A stretch of DNA of 45,556 bases from Nocardiaceae bacterium (GCA_021372355.1 JAJFUQ010000153.1:1-45556), one strand, 5' to 3'; numbered from the stretch's first letter, positions 33,312 to 44,778 are shown. Notes: generated from the letters alone by a model not told the origin. Numbers and translations are program-made.

Positions 33312-33761
33312 GTGACCTTTCAGGTCACACCACTTCACGCCAACAGCGTCGTGGCACTCGCGCAGTGTCACATCGACTGTTGGCGTGAGTCGTATCGGGG
33401 ACTGGTGGCTGACCACCTGCTCGATGCTTTCGACGTCGCCCGGCGCGCGGACCAGTGGGAACGGGTTCGTGCCGCCGGTCGTTCGCGTATCTACACCGCG
33501 ATCAACGGGTCAGGTGTCGTTGGGTTCGCCGCTGCAACCGACACCGAACTGGACGCGCTCTACGTGCGTCAGTCGCACTGGGGCTCCGGACTCTCCGATG
33601 AACTGATCGAAGCCGCGATCGGCGACGACTCCACTCGATTGTGGGTCTTCGAGAATAATCACCGCGCGGTGCGCTTCTACCAGCGCCACGGCTTCGTCAC
33701 CGACAACGTTTCGCGCATCGAGCCGTTCACAGGGCTGACCGAGATCCGGATGAGCCGCTAA
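33312..33761 (+). CDS. GNAT family N-acetyltransferase
   Basis: A 149-residue acetyltransferase. The acetyl-CoA loop is VRQSHWGSGLSDELI (about 85-99), and the late motif NNHRAVRFYQRHGFV is typical. Substrate unknown. GTG start 30 bp after rpmB, so probably co-transcribed with it. Convergent with ung. Confidence 0.88.
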   Translation: MTFQVTPLHANSVVALAQCHIDCWRESYRGLVADHLLDAFDVARRADQWERVRAAGRSRIYTAINGSGVVGFAAATDTELDALYVRQSHWGSGLSDELIEAAIGDDSTRLWVFENNHRAVRFYQRHGFVTDNVSRIEPFTGLTEIRMSR

Positions 33762-33774
33762 AAACCCGGGCTGT

Positions 33775-33811
33775 CGCGAGAGCAAAGACAACTATTGCCG
33801 TTGTGCTCGCG
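33775..33811. terminator. possible bidirectional terminator between the GNAT gene and ung
   Basis: CGCGAG and CTCGCG pair at the ends, with further partial pairing of ACAAC and GTTGT inside. It lies between convergent genes. No T-tract. Confidence 0.4.
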
Positions 33812-33831
33812 TGAGGGACCGATTTTGGCAG

Positions 33832-34506
33832 CTACGGCAGGCGCCAGTCGACCGGTTCGCCGCCGATCTCCTCGAGCAACTCATTCGCCTGGCTGAACGG
33901 GCGCGATCCGAAGAACCCGCGATGCGCCGACAGCGGCGACGGGTGCGGCGACTCGATGATCGGCACATCCTGCAGCATCGGCTTCAAGGTCGATGCTTGC
34001 GCACCCCAGAGGATCGCTACGAGCGGCTCGGGACGGTCGACCAGAGCGTGAATCGCCTGCTCAGTAACCTCTTCCCACCCCTTGCCCTTGTGGGAGCCGG
34101 CGTTGCCCGGCGTCACCGTGAGGACTCGGTTCAGCAGGAGGATGCCCTGCTTTGCCCACGGCGTGAGGTCGCCGCTGGTCGGAGCTGGATAACCCAGGTC
34201 CGTTGTGTACTCCTTGTAGATGTTCTCGAGGCTGCGCGGAAGCGGGCGAACATGCGGCTCGACGCTGAAGCTCAGGCCGACGGCGTGACCCGGAGTCGGG
34301 TACGGGTCCTGCCCGACGATGAGCACGCGAACCTCGCCAAACGGCTGTTGGAAGGCTCGCAGCACGTTCGCACCGGCAGGTAGGTAGCCACGACCGGCGG
34401 CATTCTCCGCCCGGAGGAACTCCCCCATTGCGGCGATCTGCTCAGCAACCGGAGCGAGCGCGTGCGCCCAACCGGCTTCCACGACTTCTTCGAGAGGGCG
34501 AGCCAT
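33832..34506 (-). CDS. ung: uracil-DNA glycosylase (family 1)
   Basis: Removes uracil from DNA. The 224-residue protein has the water-activating loop [17 protein letters not shown] (about 67) and the DNA-intercalation motif [14 protein letters not shown] near the C-terminus. Start ATG 34506, immediately after the thiL stop (gap one base). Usual thiL-ung order of the group. Confidence 0.97.
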   Translation of the reverse strand: MARPLEEVVEAGWAHALAPVAEQIAAMGEFLRAENAAGRGYLPAGANVLRAFQQPFGEVRVLIVGQDPYPTPGHAVGLSFSVEPHVRPLPRSLENIYKEYTTDLGYPAPTSGDLTPWAKQGILLLNRVLTVTPGNAGSHKGKGWEEVTEQAIHALVDRPEPLVAILWGAQASTLKPMLQDVPIIESPHPSPLSAHRGFFGSRPFSQANELLEEIGGEPVDWRLP

Positions 34507-34507
34507 C

Positions 34508-35506
34508 TCAACCTTTCGGATCGAAACTCTGCCAACCCTGGGAGCCCTCCCAAGGTGTGCCATCAACAGTGACGCCGGTGCCCTCGGCGGTGCGCCCGAT
34601 GCGACGCCAGCCTACGGGCAGGGGCACCTGGTCCGGAAACACCGCCACCAGCGCGTGGTCCTCGCCGCCGGTCAGCACCCAGGTGAGTGGATCGACGCCG
34701 AGTGCAGCAGCAGGTTCAGTGAGCGCAGAGTCTGCCAACGCCTCCGAATCGAGGTCGATCGCGACTTCCGACGCGGCGGACACGTGTCCCAGGTCAGCAA
34801 GCAAGCCGTCGCTGACGTCGATCATCGCCGTGGCGCCAGCATGCGCGGCTGCCGGTCCCGACGCATAGTCGGGCGTCGGCGCCTGATGTGCGGCGACAAA
34901 CCCCGGGTATCCGACGACCTCGGCATCCAACAACGCCAACCCGGCCGCCGACCAGCCGAGACGCCCGCATACCGCGACGGTCTGGCCCGCCTTGGCGCCA
35001 CTGCGCGTGACCGGCGCGCGCCCACCGAGATCGCCGAGCGCGGTCACCGAAATGACGACCCGGTCCGCCTGGACCATGTCCCCGCCGATGATTCCGCCGC
35101 CCGTGTGCGCCGCCTCCGCAGCCATTCCCTTGGTCAGCCCATCGATCACCGACACCGGAGTCGTCGAGGGACAACCGAGACCGATGACGAAACCCGTCAC
35201 CTCGGCACCCATCGCCGCGATGTCCGCGCCGTTCTGCGCGATCGCCTTGCGGCCGATGTGTTCAGGGTCCGACCAGTCGAACCGGAAGTGCCGCCCCTCG
35301 ACGAGCATGTCAGTGGTGACGGCGACCGAACCCGAAGGTGCCGCCAGAACCGCAGCATCGTCTCCGGGCCCGAGGAGCGTCGCCGCGGGTTGAACCAGGT
35401 TCGCGGTGATGCGTCGGATGAGCGCGAACTCACCGAGTTCGCCAACCGTCTCCGTGATGTCCGTCCCCCGTCCGGTCGTTGCGCGCTGACCCCAATACAG
35501 TGTCAA
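34508..35506 (-). CDS. thiL: thiamine-monophosphate kinase
   Basis: Phosphorylates thiamine monophosphate to the pyrophosphate. Motifs: [44 protein letters not shown] and [10 protein letters not shown], with GGEDHALVA late. The start is unclear: TTG at 35506 is the only standard start codon in frame near the expected N-terminus and gives 332 residues; no ATG or GTG fits. Confidence 0.93.
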   Translation of the reverse strand: MTLYWGQRATTGRGTDITETVGELGEFALIRRITANLVQPAATLLGPGDDAAVLAAPSGSVAVTTDMLVEGRHFRFDWSDPEHIGRKAIAQNGADIAAMGAEVTGFVIGLGCPSTTPVSVIDGLTKGMAAEAAHTGGGIIGGDMVQADRVVISVTALGDLGGRAPVTRSGAKAGQTVAVCGRLGWSAAGLALLDAEVVGYPGFVAAHQAPTPDYASGPAAAHAGATAMIDVSDGLLADLGHVSAASEVAIDLDSEALADSALTEPAAALGVDPLTWVLTGGEDHALVAVFPDQVPLPVGWRRIGRTAEGTGVTVDGTPWEGSQGWQSFDPKG

Positions 35507-35551
35507 TGACAGTACGCAATCGTCTGATCGTGAAGCGGGAGGGCTCCACAC

Positions 35552-36085
35552 GTGATCAAGCCGGCGCAAGCCGCGATCATCGCACTGCCCGTTCTGGGCG
35601 TCGCGGCGCTCATCTATGCGGCTCAGACCGTCGCGAATGCGCCGATCGACGAACGCATCGCGGTTGGATCGGTACCGGCGCCAAAGGCTTCGAGCGCCGA
35701 GTGCGCCGAACTGATTGCCGCTCTTCCGGACCAGCTCGGAGACTTCACGGCGGCGAAACTCGTTGAGCCGGCGCCCCCCGCGACGAAGGCGTGGGCGTCA
35801 CCGAGCGGCGGCGAACCGATCGTTCTCCGGTGTGGCATCGAGCGGCCGAGTGAGTTCAAGGTCGCCACAGCACTTCAGGACATCACGGTCGAGGGCAACG
35901 TCGTCTCGTGGTTCCGAATTTCGGACCCCGATATGAAAGCCGCCACGTGGTTCGCCGTCGATCGGCCGGTCTACGTCGCCTTGACGATTCCCGACGACAC
36001 GAACGCCGCGACCGCGGTCCAAGAAATCACCGAAGCGATCGCCACGTCGCTCGAGCGCGTGAAGATCGACCCCGCGCCCCTCTAG
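35552..36085 (+). CDS. DUF3515 family membrane-anchored protein
   Basis: A 177-residue protein with one N-terminal membrane helix (about 7-27) and an exported domain with two Cys (SSAECAEL and VLRCGIE). Position between thiL and ddl matches Rv2980, a DUF3515 protein of unknown role. GTG start with GGGAGGG upstream. Its TAG stop overlaps the ddl TAG stop on the other strand within CTAG. Confidence 0.82.
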   Translation: MIKPAQAAIIALPVLGVAALIYAAQTVANAPIDERIAVGSVPAPKASSAECAELIAALPDQLGDFTAAKLVEPAPPATKAWASPSGGEPIVLRCGIERPSEFKVATALQDITVEGNVVSWFRISDPDMKAATWFAVDRPVYVALTIPDDTNAATAVQEITEAIATSLERVKIDPAPL

Positions 36086-37131
36086 CGGAGCCCGGTACCC
36101 CGCGCGATCGCCGTCTCGATGAGCGTCGACAACAGGGTCGGATAGTCCACTCCGGTCTCGGCCCACATCTTCGGGTACATCGAGATCGAGGTGAAGCCGG
36201 GCATCGTGTTGATCTCGTTGATGACCGGGCCGTTGTCGGTGACGAAGAAGTCGACGCGCGACAGGCCTTGGCAGTCGAGCGCCTTGAACGCCTTGACCGC
36301 GATCTCCCGAATCTGGGCGGTCGTCTCGTCGTCGAGATGCGCCGGGATGTCGAACTCGGTGACGTTGTCCAGGTACTTCGTGTCGAAGTCGTAGAACGAC
36401 TCGTCCGTGGTGAGGTTCGTCAGACGGATCTCAGCGATCTTGCTCGCCTCGACGCGACCGTCGGGGAACTCGAGCACACCGCACTCGACCTCCCGGCCGA
36501 CGATGTTGGACTCGATGATGACCTTGGGGTCGTGGTTTCGCGCCTCGGCGATCGCCGCATCGAGGTCGTCCCAGTTCGCCACGCGCGAGATCCCGATCGA
36601 CGAGCCGCCGCGCGCCGGCTTCACGAACACCGGCAGGCCGAGCTGTTCCTTCTGCTCAGCGGTCAGCGTCTTCTCGCCGGGTCGAAGAACGATCTGAACA
36701 CCGATCGGAAGCCCTTCGGCAGCAAGGAGTTTCTTGGTGAACTCCTTGTCCATGCCGGCCGCGCTGGCGATGACGCCGGGGCCTACGTAAGGCTTTCCGG
36801 ACACCTCGAACACGCCCTGGATGGTGCCGTCCTCGCCCCACGGTCCGTGCAGGATCGGGAAGATGACATCCGCGCTGTGCAACACCTCGACGGCGGCGGC
36901 ACTGAGCATCACTCCGCTGCCGTCGGACTCGACGGACGGCAGGGTGCGGTCCGCCCGCGCGCCGGGCATCGCCCCGACGATCCACTCGCCCTCTCGCGAG
37001 ATGCCGATCGGGATGATCTCGTAGCGCTCCGGGTCGAGATTCGCGACGACACTGCCGGCCGAGGTGACACTCACCGAGTGCTCGTTGGACCGGCCACCGA
37101 AGATGAGGGCTACACGGGTTGGGGCAGACAC
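36082..37131 (-). CDS. ddl: D-alanine--D-alanine ligase
   Basis: Makes the D-Ala-D-Ala dipeptide for peptidoglycan. The 349 residues are a complete ATP-grasp enzyme: [14 protein letters not shown] at the start, [29 protein letters not shown] and the metal site [20 protein letters not shown] 37131 is chosen; the longer frame overlaps gpsA. It follows gpsA by 19 bp. Confidence 0.96.
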   Translation of the reverse strand: MSAPTRVALIFGGRSNEHSVSVTSAGSVVANLDPERYEIIPIGISREGEWIVGAMPGARADRTLPSVESDGSGVMLSAAAVEVLHSADVIFPILHGPWGEDGTIQGVFEVSGKPYVGPGVIASAAGMDKEFTKKLLAAEGLPIGVQIVLRPGEKTLTAEQKEQLGLPVFVKPARGGSSIGISRVANWDDLDAAIAEARNHDPKVIIESNIVGREVECGVLEFPDGRVEASKIAEIRLTNLTTDESFYDFDTKYLDNVTEFDIPAHLDDETTAQIREIAVKAFKALDCQGLSRVDFFVTDNGPVINEINTMPGFTSISMYPKMWAETGVDYPTLLSTLIETAIARGTGLR

Positions 37132-37150
37132 GCAGTCACCGTACCTTTGT

Positions 37151-38149
37151 TTATTCGGGCTTCGGCGGACGACCGAGCAGCTCGCCGACCGCCTGGCGAA
37201 CCGACAGACCTTCATGACATACGCGATGAACTGCGTCGGTGAGGGGCATTTCGACGTCGTACCGGGCGGCGAGGGCACGAATAGACGTGGCCGATTTCAC
37301 GCCTTCGGCGACCTGACCATGGGTCGCTTCCTGCGCGGCAGCCATTCCCCCGCCCTCGCCGAGCACCTTGCCGAATGACCGGTTTCGCGACAGCGGTGAC
37401 ATGCACGTGGCCACGAGGTCGCCCACACCGGCGAGTCCGGCCAGGGTCGCGGGATTGGCCCCGAGTGCCACCCCGAGACGAGTCGTCTCGGCGAGGCCGC
37501 GCGTGAGAATGCTCGCGAGCGAGTTGTCGCCCATGCCCATTCCGGATGCGATGCCGCACGCAAGCGCGATCACGTTCTTGCACGCGCCACCGATCTCGCA
37601 GCCGATGACGTCGGTGTTGGTGTAGGGACGGAAATACCGGGTGGCGCTGGCGTTCTGGATCTCGATCGCCCGCTCGGAGTCGAGGCAGCCGATGACGGTC
37701 GCGGCCGGTTGACGAGCCGCGATCTCGCGCGCGAGGTTCGGTCCGGAGAGCACGGCGATGCGCGACTTGTCCGCGCCGGTGACCTGATGGATGACCTGGC
37801 TCATGCGCAGGAGTGTGCCGTTCTCGACACCCTTCGCCAGGCTCAGCAGCGTGGCATTGGGATCGATGTACGGCGTCCACTCTTTGAGGTTGTCGCGCAG
37901 CGACTGGGAAGGCACCGCCAGCACGACGATCTCGGCACCGTCGAGCGCCTTGGTGTAGTCGTGCGTCGCGGTGAGCGACTCGGGCAGCGTGATGCCCTTG
38001 AGGTAGTTGCTGTTCACATGGTCGTTCGTGATCTCGTCGGCGACTTCTTGGCGGCGCGCCCACATGGTGACGTCACTACCGCCGTCGACGAGGACCTTTG
38101 CGAACGCGGTGCCCCACGAGCCCGCACCCAGCACTGCTGCACGCGTCAT
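37151..38149 (-). CDS. gpsA: NAD(P)-dependent glycerol-3-phosphate dehydrogenase
   Basis: Reduces dihydroxyacetone phosphate to sn-glycerol 3-phosphate for phospholipids. The 332-residue protein has the dinucleotide motif [24 protein letters not shown] and the catalytic-Lys region [17 protein letters not shown] 38149. Order gpsA-ddl is as in mycobacteria; divergent from cofC. Confidence 0.96.
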   Translation of the reverse strand: MTRAAVLGAGSWGTAFAKVLVDGGSDVTMWARRQEVADEITNDHVNSNYLKGITLPESLTATHDYTKALDGAEIVVLAVPSQSLRDNLKEWTPYIDPNATLLSLAKGVENGTLLRMSQVIHQVTGADKSRIAVLSGPNLAREIAARQPAATVIGCLDSERAIEIQNASATRYFRPYTNTDVIGCEIGGACKNVIALACGIASGMGMGDNSLASILTRGLAETTRLGVALGANPATLAGLAGVGDLVATCMSPLSRNRSFGKVLGEGGGMAAAQEATHGQVAEGVKSATSIRALAARYDVEMPLTDAVHRVCHEGLSVRQAVGELLGRPPKPE

Positions 38150-38255
38150 TGCTGCACCACCCTGCAACCGAAGTTCACACGCTCACCCCTCACGGCAGTA
38201 ACCGTATCCCGAGACGGGTTGCGCAGGACCCGGATCGGACTGGCACGATAGGCGC

Positions 38256-38897
38256 GTGGGCGGAATTCACGCGCTGGTGCCAGTCAAAGGCCTTGTGAAC
38301 GCGAAATCCCGCCTGTCCCCACGCTTCACGGACACTGAACGGCGTGATCTGGTTCTCGCCATGCTGACCGACACCGTCCGCGCAGCGATAGCGGCGGAGT
38401 CGATCGAACGGGTGACCGTGGTGACAGGTGACCCGATCGTGGCGGACGCAGTTCGCGCTCTCGGCTGCGAGGTTCTGCGCGAGCCCGCCCGGACGCGGTC
38501 GTTGAACGAGGCCCTGCGGTGGGCGATCGGTCAGGTCGACCCAAACGCCCGGTTGCTCATCCTGCAGGCTGATCTTCCCGCGCTGACGGCGGCCGAACTG
38601 TCCGCATTCACCGCGTCGGCCCCGCAGACGGACCGCGTCTTCGCCAACGACCAGCACCACACCGGAACGACGGCGCTGCTTCTCCGTTCGGCATCGACGC
38701 CGTTCGAGCCGCAGTTCGGCGTCGATTCCGCACTCCGTCACCGCGACGCCGGCGTGCGACTGGTGGACGGTGAGTGGCCGGGATTGCGCCATGACGTCGA
38801 TACCGCGGACGACCTCGACGTCGCGGTGTCGATCGGGGTCGGTCCGGCGACGCGGGCTGCACTGGCGTTGGCGAGTGCCGCGGGCGAGCGCAGCTGA
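38256..38897 (+). CDS. cofC: phosphoenolpyruvate/2-phospho-L-lactate guanylyltransferase (F420 synthesis)
   Basis: Activates phosphoenolpyruvate (or 2-phospholactate) with GTP for coenzyme F420; the mycobacterial orthologue is FbiD (Rv2983). The 213-residue nucleotidyltransferase has [16 protein letters not shown] at the N-terminus, [11 protein letters not shown] in the middle and [15 protein letters not shown] near the end. GTG start at 38256. Shows that the host makes F420. Confidence 0.93.
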   Translation: MGGIHALVPVKGLVNAKSRLSPRFTDTERRDLVLAMLTDTVRAAIAAESIERVTVVTGDPIVADAVRALGCEVLREPARTRSLNEALRWAIGQVDPNARLLILQADLPALTAAELSAFTASAPQTDRVFANDQHHTGTTALLLRSASTPFEPQFGVDSALRHRDAGVRLVDGEWPGLRHDVDTADDLDVAVSIGVGPATRAALALASAAGERS

Positions 38898-38962
38898 GGA
38901 ATCCACTCGAATTCACAGTCTTCCGGGTGCGAGCAATCCCCGGCATGGGGAATGATCTAACC

Positions 38963-41044
38963 GTGAGTGAGCCAAGCACCATCGAAGACGAACTGCCCGA
39001 GGACCGGTATCTCAACCGGGAGTTGAGCTGGTTGGACTTCAATTCACGGGTGTTGTGCCTGGCCGAAGACGACCAGAACCCGCTGCTCGAGCGGGCGAAA
39101 TTCCTGGCGATCTTCGCGTCGAACCTCGACGAGTTCTACATGGTTCGCGTCGCCGGTCTCAAGCGCCGCCACGAGACGGGCCTGTCGGTGCGATCGGCCG
39201 ACGGACTGTCGCCGCGCGAACAACTCGCGTTGATCGGCCAGCGCACTCAGCAGATCTCCAAGCGGCATGCGCGGGTCTTCCTCGAGGAGATCCTGCCGGC
39301 CCTCGCCGAAGACAATGTGCGGATCGTCGCGTGGTCCGACATCAATGCCGCGCAGCGGGAACGACTGTCGGCGTACTTCCACGAGCAGGTCTTCCCGGTC
39401 CTCACTCCCCTCGCCGTCGACCCCGCCCACCCGTTCCCGTTCGTGTCGGGTCTGAGCCTGAACCTTGCGGTCACGGTTCGGGAGCCGGAGGAGGGCGGTG
39501 AGCACTTCGCGCGCGTGAAGGTCCCGGACAACGTCGATCGCTTCGTCCGGCTGCGGAACGAAGTCGACTCAACCGCCGACGTCTTCCTGCCCATGGAGGA
39601 GCTCATCGCGGCTCACCTCGAGGTGTTGTTCCAGGGTATGGAGATCGTCGAACACCACGCCTTCCGTATCACTCGTAACGCGGACTTCGAGGTTGCCGAG
39701 GACCGCGACGAAGACCTCCTGCAAGCCCTCGAACGCGAACTCGCGCGTCGCCGGTTCGGTTCGCCGGTCCGGCTCGAGGTCGCCGACGACATGTCCGAGC
39801 ACATGCTCGAGCTGCTCCTTCGCGAACTCGATGTCCATCCGGACGACGTCATCCAGGTCCCGGGTCTCCTCGACCTGTCGTGCCTGTGGCAGATCTACGG
39901 CGTCGACCGTCCGCATCTCAAGGACGCACCGTTCGTCCCGGTCACCCACTCTGCCTTCGCCGAGGGTGAGCAGCCCAAGAGCGTTTTCTCGACGCTTCGC
40001 GACGGCGATGTGCTCGTCCACCACCCGTATGACTCGTTCTCCACGAGCGTGCAGCGTTTCATCGAGCAGGCCGCCGCCGATCCGCACGTGCTGGCGATCA
40101 AGCAGACGCTGTACCGAACGTCAGGTGACTCGCCCATCGTCAACGCCCTGATCGACGCGGCCGAGGCGGGCAAGCAGGTCGTCGCACTCGTCGAGATCAA
40201 GGCGCGCTTCGACGAGCAGGCCAACATCAAGTGGGCACGTGCACTGGAAAAGGCGGGCGTCCACGTTGTCTATGGACTCGTCGGACTCAAGACGCACTGC
40301 AAGACGTGTCTCGTCGTGCGCCGCGAGGGCAACCAGATCCGTCGGTACGCACATATCGGAACTGGTAACTACAACCCCAAGACCGCTCGCCTCTACGAGG
40401 ACGTCGGCATTCTGACGGCCGATCCGGAACTCGGCGGCGACCTCACGGACCTGTTCAACTCGCTCACCGGTTACTCGCGGAAGACCAACTACCGGAACCT
40501 GCTGGTGGCGCCCTACGGGGTCCGTCGCGGGATCATCGAGCGGATCGAGAAGGAGATCGCGCTCCACGAAGCCGGCAAGCCCACCCGCATCCGTATGAAG
40601 GCCAATGCTCTTGTCGACGAGCAGGTGATCGACTCCCTGTACCGCGCGTCGAACGCGGGCGTTCGGGTGCAGATTGTCGTGCGGGGCATCTGCGCGTTGA
40701 AGGTCGGCGTCAAAGGGGCGAGCGAGAACATCGAGGTTCGTTCGATCCTCGGACGCTTCCTCGAACACTCGCGACTCATCCACTTCCTCGGCTCGGACGA
40801 GATGTGGATCGGAAGCGCGGACATGATGCACCGCAACCTCGACCGTCGCGTCGAGGTCATGGCCCAGGTCAAGGACCCGCGCCTCGTGTCGCACCTGGGT
40901 GAGATCTTCGATTCGGCACTCGATCCCCAGACACATTGCTGGGAACTGCAGCCGGATGGCAGTTGGAAGGAATCGCCGACAAGCGGTCCGCGCCGTGAGC
41001 ACCAAGAACTCATGATGCGCCGGCGCAGGCCCAGCAACGCCTGA
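38963..41044 (+). CDS. ppk: polyphosphate kinase 1
   Basis: Reversibly makes polyphosphate from ATP. The protein (693 residues from GTG 38963) contains [13 protein letters not shown] at the N-terminus, [17 protein letters not shown], the phospholipase-D-like catalytic domains with the autophosphorylated His in [14 protein letters not shown], and [17 protein letters not shown]. An ATG at 38945 would add six residues. The next gene starts 2 bp after the stop. Confidence 0.96.
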   Translation: MSEPSTIEDELPEDRYLNRELSWLDFNSRVLCLAEDDQNPLLERAKFLAIFASNLDEFYMVRVAGLKRRHETGLSVRSADGLSPREQLALIGQRTQQISKRHARVFLEEILPALAEDNVRIVAWSDINAAQRERLSAYFHEQVFPVLTPLAVDPAHPFPFVSGLSLNLAVTVREPEEGGEHFARVKVPDNVDRFVRLRNEVDSTADVFLPMEELIAAHLEVLFQGMEIVEHHAFRITRNADFEVAEDRDEDLLQALERELARRRFGSPVRLEVADDMSEHMLELLLRELDVHPDDVIQVPGLLDLSCLWQIYGVDRPHLKDAPFVPVTHSAFAEGEQPKSVFSTLRDGDVLVHHPYDSFSTSVQRFIEQAAADPHVLAIKQTLYRTSGDSPIVNALIDAAEAGKQVVALVEIKARFDEQANIKWARALEKAGVHVVYGLVGLKTHCKTCLVVRREGNQIRRYAHIGTGNYNPKTARLYEDVGILTADPELGGDLTDLFNSLTGYSRKTNYRNLLVAPYGVRRGIIERIEKEIALHEAGKPTRIRMKANALVDEQVIDSLYRASNAGVRVQIVVRGICALKVGVKGASENIEVRSILGRFLEHSRLIHFLGSDEMWIGSADMMHRNLDRRVEVMAQVKDPRLVSHLGEIFDSALDPQTHCWELQPDGSWKESPTSGPRREHQELMMRRRRPSNA

Positions 41045-41046
41045 TC

Positions 41047-41964
41047 ATGGCCAGCCCCAATTCCGACCGGCCTTCCGTCGCGGCCGCCGGTGCCGTCGTC
41101 TGGCGCCGCAGAAAGAAGACCGGCGCGATCGAGATCGCGGTGATCCACCGTCGTCGGTACGACGACTGGAGTCTGCCCAAGGGCAAGCTCGAACCGGGTG
41201 AGACCGCGATCGTCGCCGCCGTGCGCGAGATCCGCGAAGAGACCGGTCTCGACTGTCGTTTGGGACGCCACCTGCGCCAAGTCCGATACCGGCTCGCCAA
41301 CGGCTCGCTCAAACGCGTCGATTACTGGTCGGCGCAGATGCTCGGCGGGCGGTTCACCCCCAATCGCGAGGTCGACCAACTTCGTTGGATGACTGTCGAA
41401 TCCGCGAAGAAGCTGCTGTCCTACCGCGTCGATCGCAACGTCCTCGACGAGTTCGTGCGGCTGTCGGTGGACCTTCGGACGATTGTCATCGTGCGGCACG
41501 CCCTCGCAGGCCGCCGGAAGCGCTTCAAGGGCGACGACGACCGTCGCCCCCTTGACAAGATCGGCCGCCTGCAGGCGCAGGCGCTGGTGCCGCAACTTCT
41601 CGCCTATGGCGTCACGCATATCCACTCCGCAGATCCGGACCGCTGCGTCGCGACGGTGATTCCCTTCGCTGAACTCATCGGCGCGAAGATCAAGATCGAG
41701 CCCGAGATGTCGGAACGCGCGTTTGCGAAACACAACGAACCGACGCAGCGTCGAATCTTGGAACTGGCGGCCAAGCCGGGCGTTCGGGCGGTGTGCAGCC
41801 AGGGGAAGGTGATGCCCCAACTGCTGGGATGGTGGGCAGAACGCAGCGGCTTCCCGCTTCCGCACGGACGTACCCGCAAGGCGAGCATGTGGTTGCTGTC
41901 GCTCGACGGCGATCGGATCGTCGCGGCGGATTACGTCGACAGCCCCCTACCGCGTCAGCGGTAG
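41047..41964 (+). CDS. mutT1: MutT1-type Nudix hydrolase with histidine-phosphatase domain
   Basis: Orthologue of Rv2985, which degrades 8-oxo-(d)GTP and dinucleoside polyphosphates. The N-terminal Nudix box is [26 protein letters not shown] (x5-x7-REUxEE pattern, about 50-70). The C-terminal half is a histidine phosphatase beginning [13 protein letters not shown] (about 148). Length 305. Translationally linked to ppk. Confidence 0.95.
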   Translation: MASPNSDRPSVAAAGAVVWRRRKKTGAIEIAVIHRRRYDDWSLPKGKLEPGETAIVAAVREIREETGLDCRLGRHLRQVRYRLANGSLKRVDYWSAQMLGGRFTPNREVDQLRWMTVESAKKLLSYRVDRNVLDEFVRLSVDLRTIVIVRHALAGRRKRFKGDDDRRPLDKIGRLQAQALVPQLLAYGVTHIHSADPDRCVATVIPFAELIGAKIKIEPEMSERAFAKHNEPTQRRILELAAKPGVRAVCSQGKVMPQLLGWWAERSGFPLPHGRTRKASMWLLSLDGDRIVAADYVDSPLPRQR

Positions 41965-41965
41965 G
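41946..41965 (+). terminator. perfect 8-bp hairpin across the mutT1 stop codon
   Basis: CCTACCGC, loop GTCA, GCGGTAGG. Stable stem ending at the TAG stop; no T-tract, so terminator function is tentative. Confidence 0.5.
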
Positions 41966-41970
41966 AGGTC

Positions 41971-42060
41971 GGCGCAAGGAGGGCGCCTGAGCATCGCAGG
42001 GAGCACCGCAGCGCAGCGAGGAGCGGACCGGACCGAGGAGCGGAGGAAGGACGGTGCGCC
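41971..42060 (+). repeat. short intergenic element, copy 1
   Basis: Begins GGCGCAAGGAGG and ends GACGGTGCGCC-like (ACGGTGCGCC at the end), so the termini are inverted (GGCGCA/TGCGCC). The interior has repeated CAGCGAGGA / CGAGGAGCGGA units. A related sequence in the opposite orientation fills the leuC-leuD spacer. An extra inverted pair, GCGCCTGAGC and GCTCAGGCGC, spans this copy's right end. Confidence 0.6.
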
Positions 42061-42087
42061 GCTCAGGCGCTGTCGGAGAGAACTTCG

Positions 42088-42112
42088 GCGGCGATTATTT
42101 CAGCGGCGATTA
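42088..42112. repeat. 10-bp direct repeat at the hupB 3' end
   Basis: GCGGCGATTA occurs at 42088-42097 and 42103-42112, 15 bp apart; the second copy contains the hupB stop codon. Confidence 0.6.
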
Positions 42113-42496
42113 CTTCTTTTTCGCGGCTTTCTTCGCGGCGCTCTTCTTGGGGGCAGCCTTGGCGGTGACCGCCGCGCCGGCGCCGCGTTTCACGGCGGGC
42201 CCGCTCGAAGGCAGCTTCGCCTCCCCTGCGATGACCGCTTTGAACTGCGCACCGGGCCGGAATGCCGGCACCGACGTCGGTTCAACTCGCACCGTCTCGC
42301 CAGTGCGCGGGTTGCGCGCGACCCGGGCGGCGCGCTTGCGCTGTTCGAACACACCAAACCCGGTGATCGTCACACTCTCGCCCTTGTGGACAGCACGCAC
42401 GATGATGTCCACGATGTTCTCGAGGGTTTCCGTTGCCGTACGACGGTCCAGCGGCACCTTTTCGGTGAGAACATCGATCAGCTCGGCCTTGTTCAT
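42110..42496 (-). CDS. hupB: HU-family nucleoid protein with Lys/Ala tail
   Basis: DNA-bending nucleoid protein. Residues 1-90 are a standard HU domain ([43 protein letters not shown]). Residues 91-128 form a basic tail ending [14 protein letters not shown]. The tail is much shorter than the ~120-residue tail of M. tuberculosis HupB. GGAGGAC ribosome site eight bases before ATG 42496. Confidence 0.95.
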   Translation of the reverse strand: MNKAELIDVLTEKVPLDRRTATETLENIVDIIVRAVHKGESVTITGFGVFEQRKRAARVARNPRTGETVRVEPTSVPAFRPGAQFKAVIAGEAKLPSSGPAVKRGAGAAVTAKAAPKKSAAKKAAKKK

Positions 42497-42661
42497 TTGA
42501 GAAGTCCTCCGCGCGCCACCGAGGGGGCCATGCATCAGCCCCACCTACGTAACACGTTAATCCTTAAGTGCCGCAATGACGGTCAGCTACGAAAATTTCG
42601 CAGCAAATATCCAGCGGAGCAAAATGATCTTTGTGGCGCGAAAAGGATTCGCAAAGGGTCC

Positions 42662-43264
42662 TTATGTCCCCGGCACCGGCAACGTCGCCGGTTTGAACGA
42701 CGGGCGGGCCGCTTCGAACGCCGCGATCTCGGCGTCCTTCTGCAGGGTGAGGCCGATGTCGTCGAGACCCTCGAGCAGGCGCCACCGCGTGTAGTCGTCG
42801 ATCTCGAACGGAAGTACCGTCGATCCGGCGGTCACCGTCTTGGCCTGAAGGTCGACGGTGAGTTCGAGCCCCGGGTTCTCATCCATCAGCTTCCACAGCA
42901 ATTCGACGTTGTCCTGCGACATTTGTGCCGCGAGCAGACCCGCCTTTCCTGCATTGCCCCGGAAGATGTCGGCAAAACGGGATGAAATGACGACCTTGAA
43001 ACCGAAATCATTGAGCGCCCACACCGCGTGCTCGCGCGAGGAGCCCGTTCCGAAATCCGATCCGGCGACGAGGACAGAGCCCTTGTCATAAGGCGGGACA
43101 TTCAGAATGAAATCAGGCTGCGCACGCCATGCGGCGAAAAGGCCGTCCTCGAAGCCCGTGCGGGAAACGCGCTTGAGGTAGACCGCCGGGATGATCTGGT
43201 CTGTGTCGACGTTCGATCGACGCAGTGGGACGCCGATGCCGGTGTGGGACTTGAAGGCTTCCAT
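42662..43264 (-). CDS. leuD: 3-isopropylmalate dehydratase small subunit
   Basis: With LeuC isomerises 2- to 3-isopropylmalate in leucine synthesis. The 200-residue swivel domain has [15 protein letters not shown], the substrate-recognition loop [17 protein letters not shown] and [21 protein letters not shown] lies 12 bases before ATG 43264. Separated from leuC by a 94-bp spacer that contains a repeat element. Confidence 0.96.
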   Translation of the reverse strand: MEAFKSHTGIGVPLRRSNVDTDQIIPAVYLKRVSRTGFEDGLFAAWRAQPDFILNVPPYDKGSVLVAGSDFGTGSSREHAVWALNDFGFKVVISSRFADIFRGNAGKAGLLAAQMSQDNVELLWKLMDENPGLELTVDLQAKTVTAGSTVLPFEIDDYTRWRLLEGLDDIGLTLQKDAEIAAFEAARPSFKPATLPVPGT

Positions 43265-43287
43265 GCTCAATATCTCCTTGTTCGATG

Positions 43288-43358
43288 GGCGCACCGTCGT
43301 GCCCTGCGATCCTCGCTGCGTTCCTCGCTGCGATTCTCCGGGCACTCCTCCTTGCGCC
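43288..43358 (-). repeat. short intergenic element, copy 2 (leuC-leuD spacer)
   Basis: On the minus strand it begins GGCGCAAGGAGG and ends GACGGTGCGCC, the same ends as 41971-42060. The interior carries CGCAGCGAGGA twice and ATCGCAGGG, both also present in or close to copy 1's interior. It is transcribed within the leuCD operon. Confidence 0.6.
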
Positions 43359-44768
43359 TTAGTCCAGGTCTGCCGGGGACGAGAGGGTGCCGCGGACCGC
43401 AGTGGCGGCGGCGACCAGCGGCGACACCAGGTGAGTGCGCCCGCCCTTGCCCTGGCGGCCTTCGAAGTTGCGGTTCGAGGTCGATGCACAGCGCTCACCG
43501 GGAGCGAGCTGGTCCGGGTTCATGCCGAGGCACATCGAGCAGCCCGCCTGGCGCCATTCAGCACCGGCCTTGACGAAGATCTCGCCCAGCCCCTCCTGCT
43601 CCGCCTGCGCGCGAACGCGCATCGAACCCGGCACGATCAGCATGCGCACGCTATCTGCGACCTTGCGGCCCTTCAGGATGTCGGCGACCTCACGCAGGTC
43701 TTCGATGCGACCGTTGGTGCACGAGCCGACGAACACCGCGTCGACCGGGACCTCACGCAGCGGCGTGCCCGGCTGCAGGTCCATGTACTTCAGTGCCTTT
43801 TCGGCGGCCTGGCGCTCGGACTCGTCGACGATCTGCTCCGGATCCGGAACCGAGTCGCTGAGCGGCAGACCCTGGCCCGGGTTGGTTCCCCAGGTGACGA
43901 ACGGAGTCAGAGCGCTGCCGTCGATCTCGACCTCAGCGTCGAACACCGCACCTTCGTCGGTCTTGAGCTCTTCCCACGCGGCAACAGCCTTGTCCCACTC
44001 CTCGCCCTTCGGCGCGTGCGGGCGACCCTTGATGAATTCGTACGTGATCTCGTCCGGGCCGACCATTCCGGCGCGAGCGCCGGCCTCGATGGACATGTTG
44101 CACATGGTCATGCGCGCTTCCATCGACAGCTTGCGGATCGCCTCACCGCGGTATTCGAGGACATAGCCCTGCCCACCACCGGTGCCGATCTTGGCGATGA
44201 CGGCGAGGATCAGGTCCTTGCTCGTGACGCCCGGCTGCAGTTCGCCGGAGACGTTGATCGCCATGGTCTTGAACGGCTTGAGCGACAGCGTCTGCGTCGC
44301 CATGACGTGCTCGACCTCGCTGGTGCCGATGCCCATCGCGATCGCACCGAACGCGCCGTGCGTCGAGGTGTGGCTGTCCCCGCAGACGACCGTCATGCCG
44401 GGCTGGGTCAGGCCGAGCTGCGGGCCGACACCGTGCACGATGCCCTGCTCGATGTTGCCCATCGAGTGGAGGCGGATGCCGAACTCGGCGCAGTTCTTAC
44501 GAAGAGTTTCGACCTGTGTGCGGGAGACCGGGTCCGCGATCGGCTTGTCGATGTCGATCGTGGGGACGTTGTGGTCCTCGGTCGCAATCGTGAGGTCCGG
44601 GCGGCGAACCGGACGTCCAGCCAGGCGGAGTCCGTCGAAGGCCTGCGGGCTCGTGACCTCGTGAACGAGGTGCAAGTCGATGTAGATGAGATCGGGGCTG
44701 CCGTTCTCACCCTTCACGACGACGTGTTGATCCCAGACCTTTTCGGCCAGAGTGCGCGGTGTGCTCAT
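43359..44768 (-). CDS. leuC: 3-isopropylmalate dehydratase large subunit
   Basis: Aconitase-family [4Fe-4S] subunit of isopropylmalate isomerase. The 469 residues include [31 protein letters not shown], and the cluster Cys ligands in [11 protein letters not shown] and [15 protein letters not shown] 44768 follows an AGAGG ribosome site. Divergent from the IclR gene across 44 bp. Confidence 0.97.
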   Translation of the reverse strand: MSTPRTLAEKVWDQHVVVKGENGSPDLIYIDLHLVHEVTSPQAFDGLRLAGRPVRRPDLTIATEDHNVPTIDIDKPIADPVSRTQVETLRKNCAEFGIRLHSMGNIEQGIVHGVGPQLGLTQPGMTVVCGDSHTSTHGAFGAIAMGIGTSEVEHVMATQTLSLKPFKTMAINVSGELQPGVTSKDLILAVIAKIGTGGGQGYVLEYRGEAIRKLSMEARMTMCNMSIEAGARAGMVGPDEITYEFIKGRPHAPKGEEWDKAVAAWEELKTDEGAVFDAEVEIDGSALTPFVTWGTNPGQGLPLSDSVPDPEQIVDESERQAAEKALKYMDLQPGTPLREVPVDAVFVGSCTNGRIEDLREVADILKGRKVADSVRMLIVPGSMRVRAQAEQEGLGEIFVKAGAEWRQAGCSMCLGMNPDQLAPGERCASTSNRNFEGRQGKGGRTHLVSPLVAAATAVRGTLSSPADLD

Positions 44769-44778
44769 CAAAACCTCT

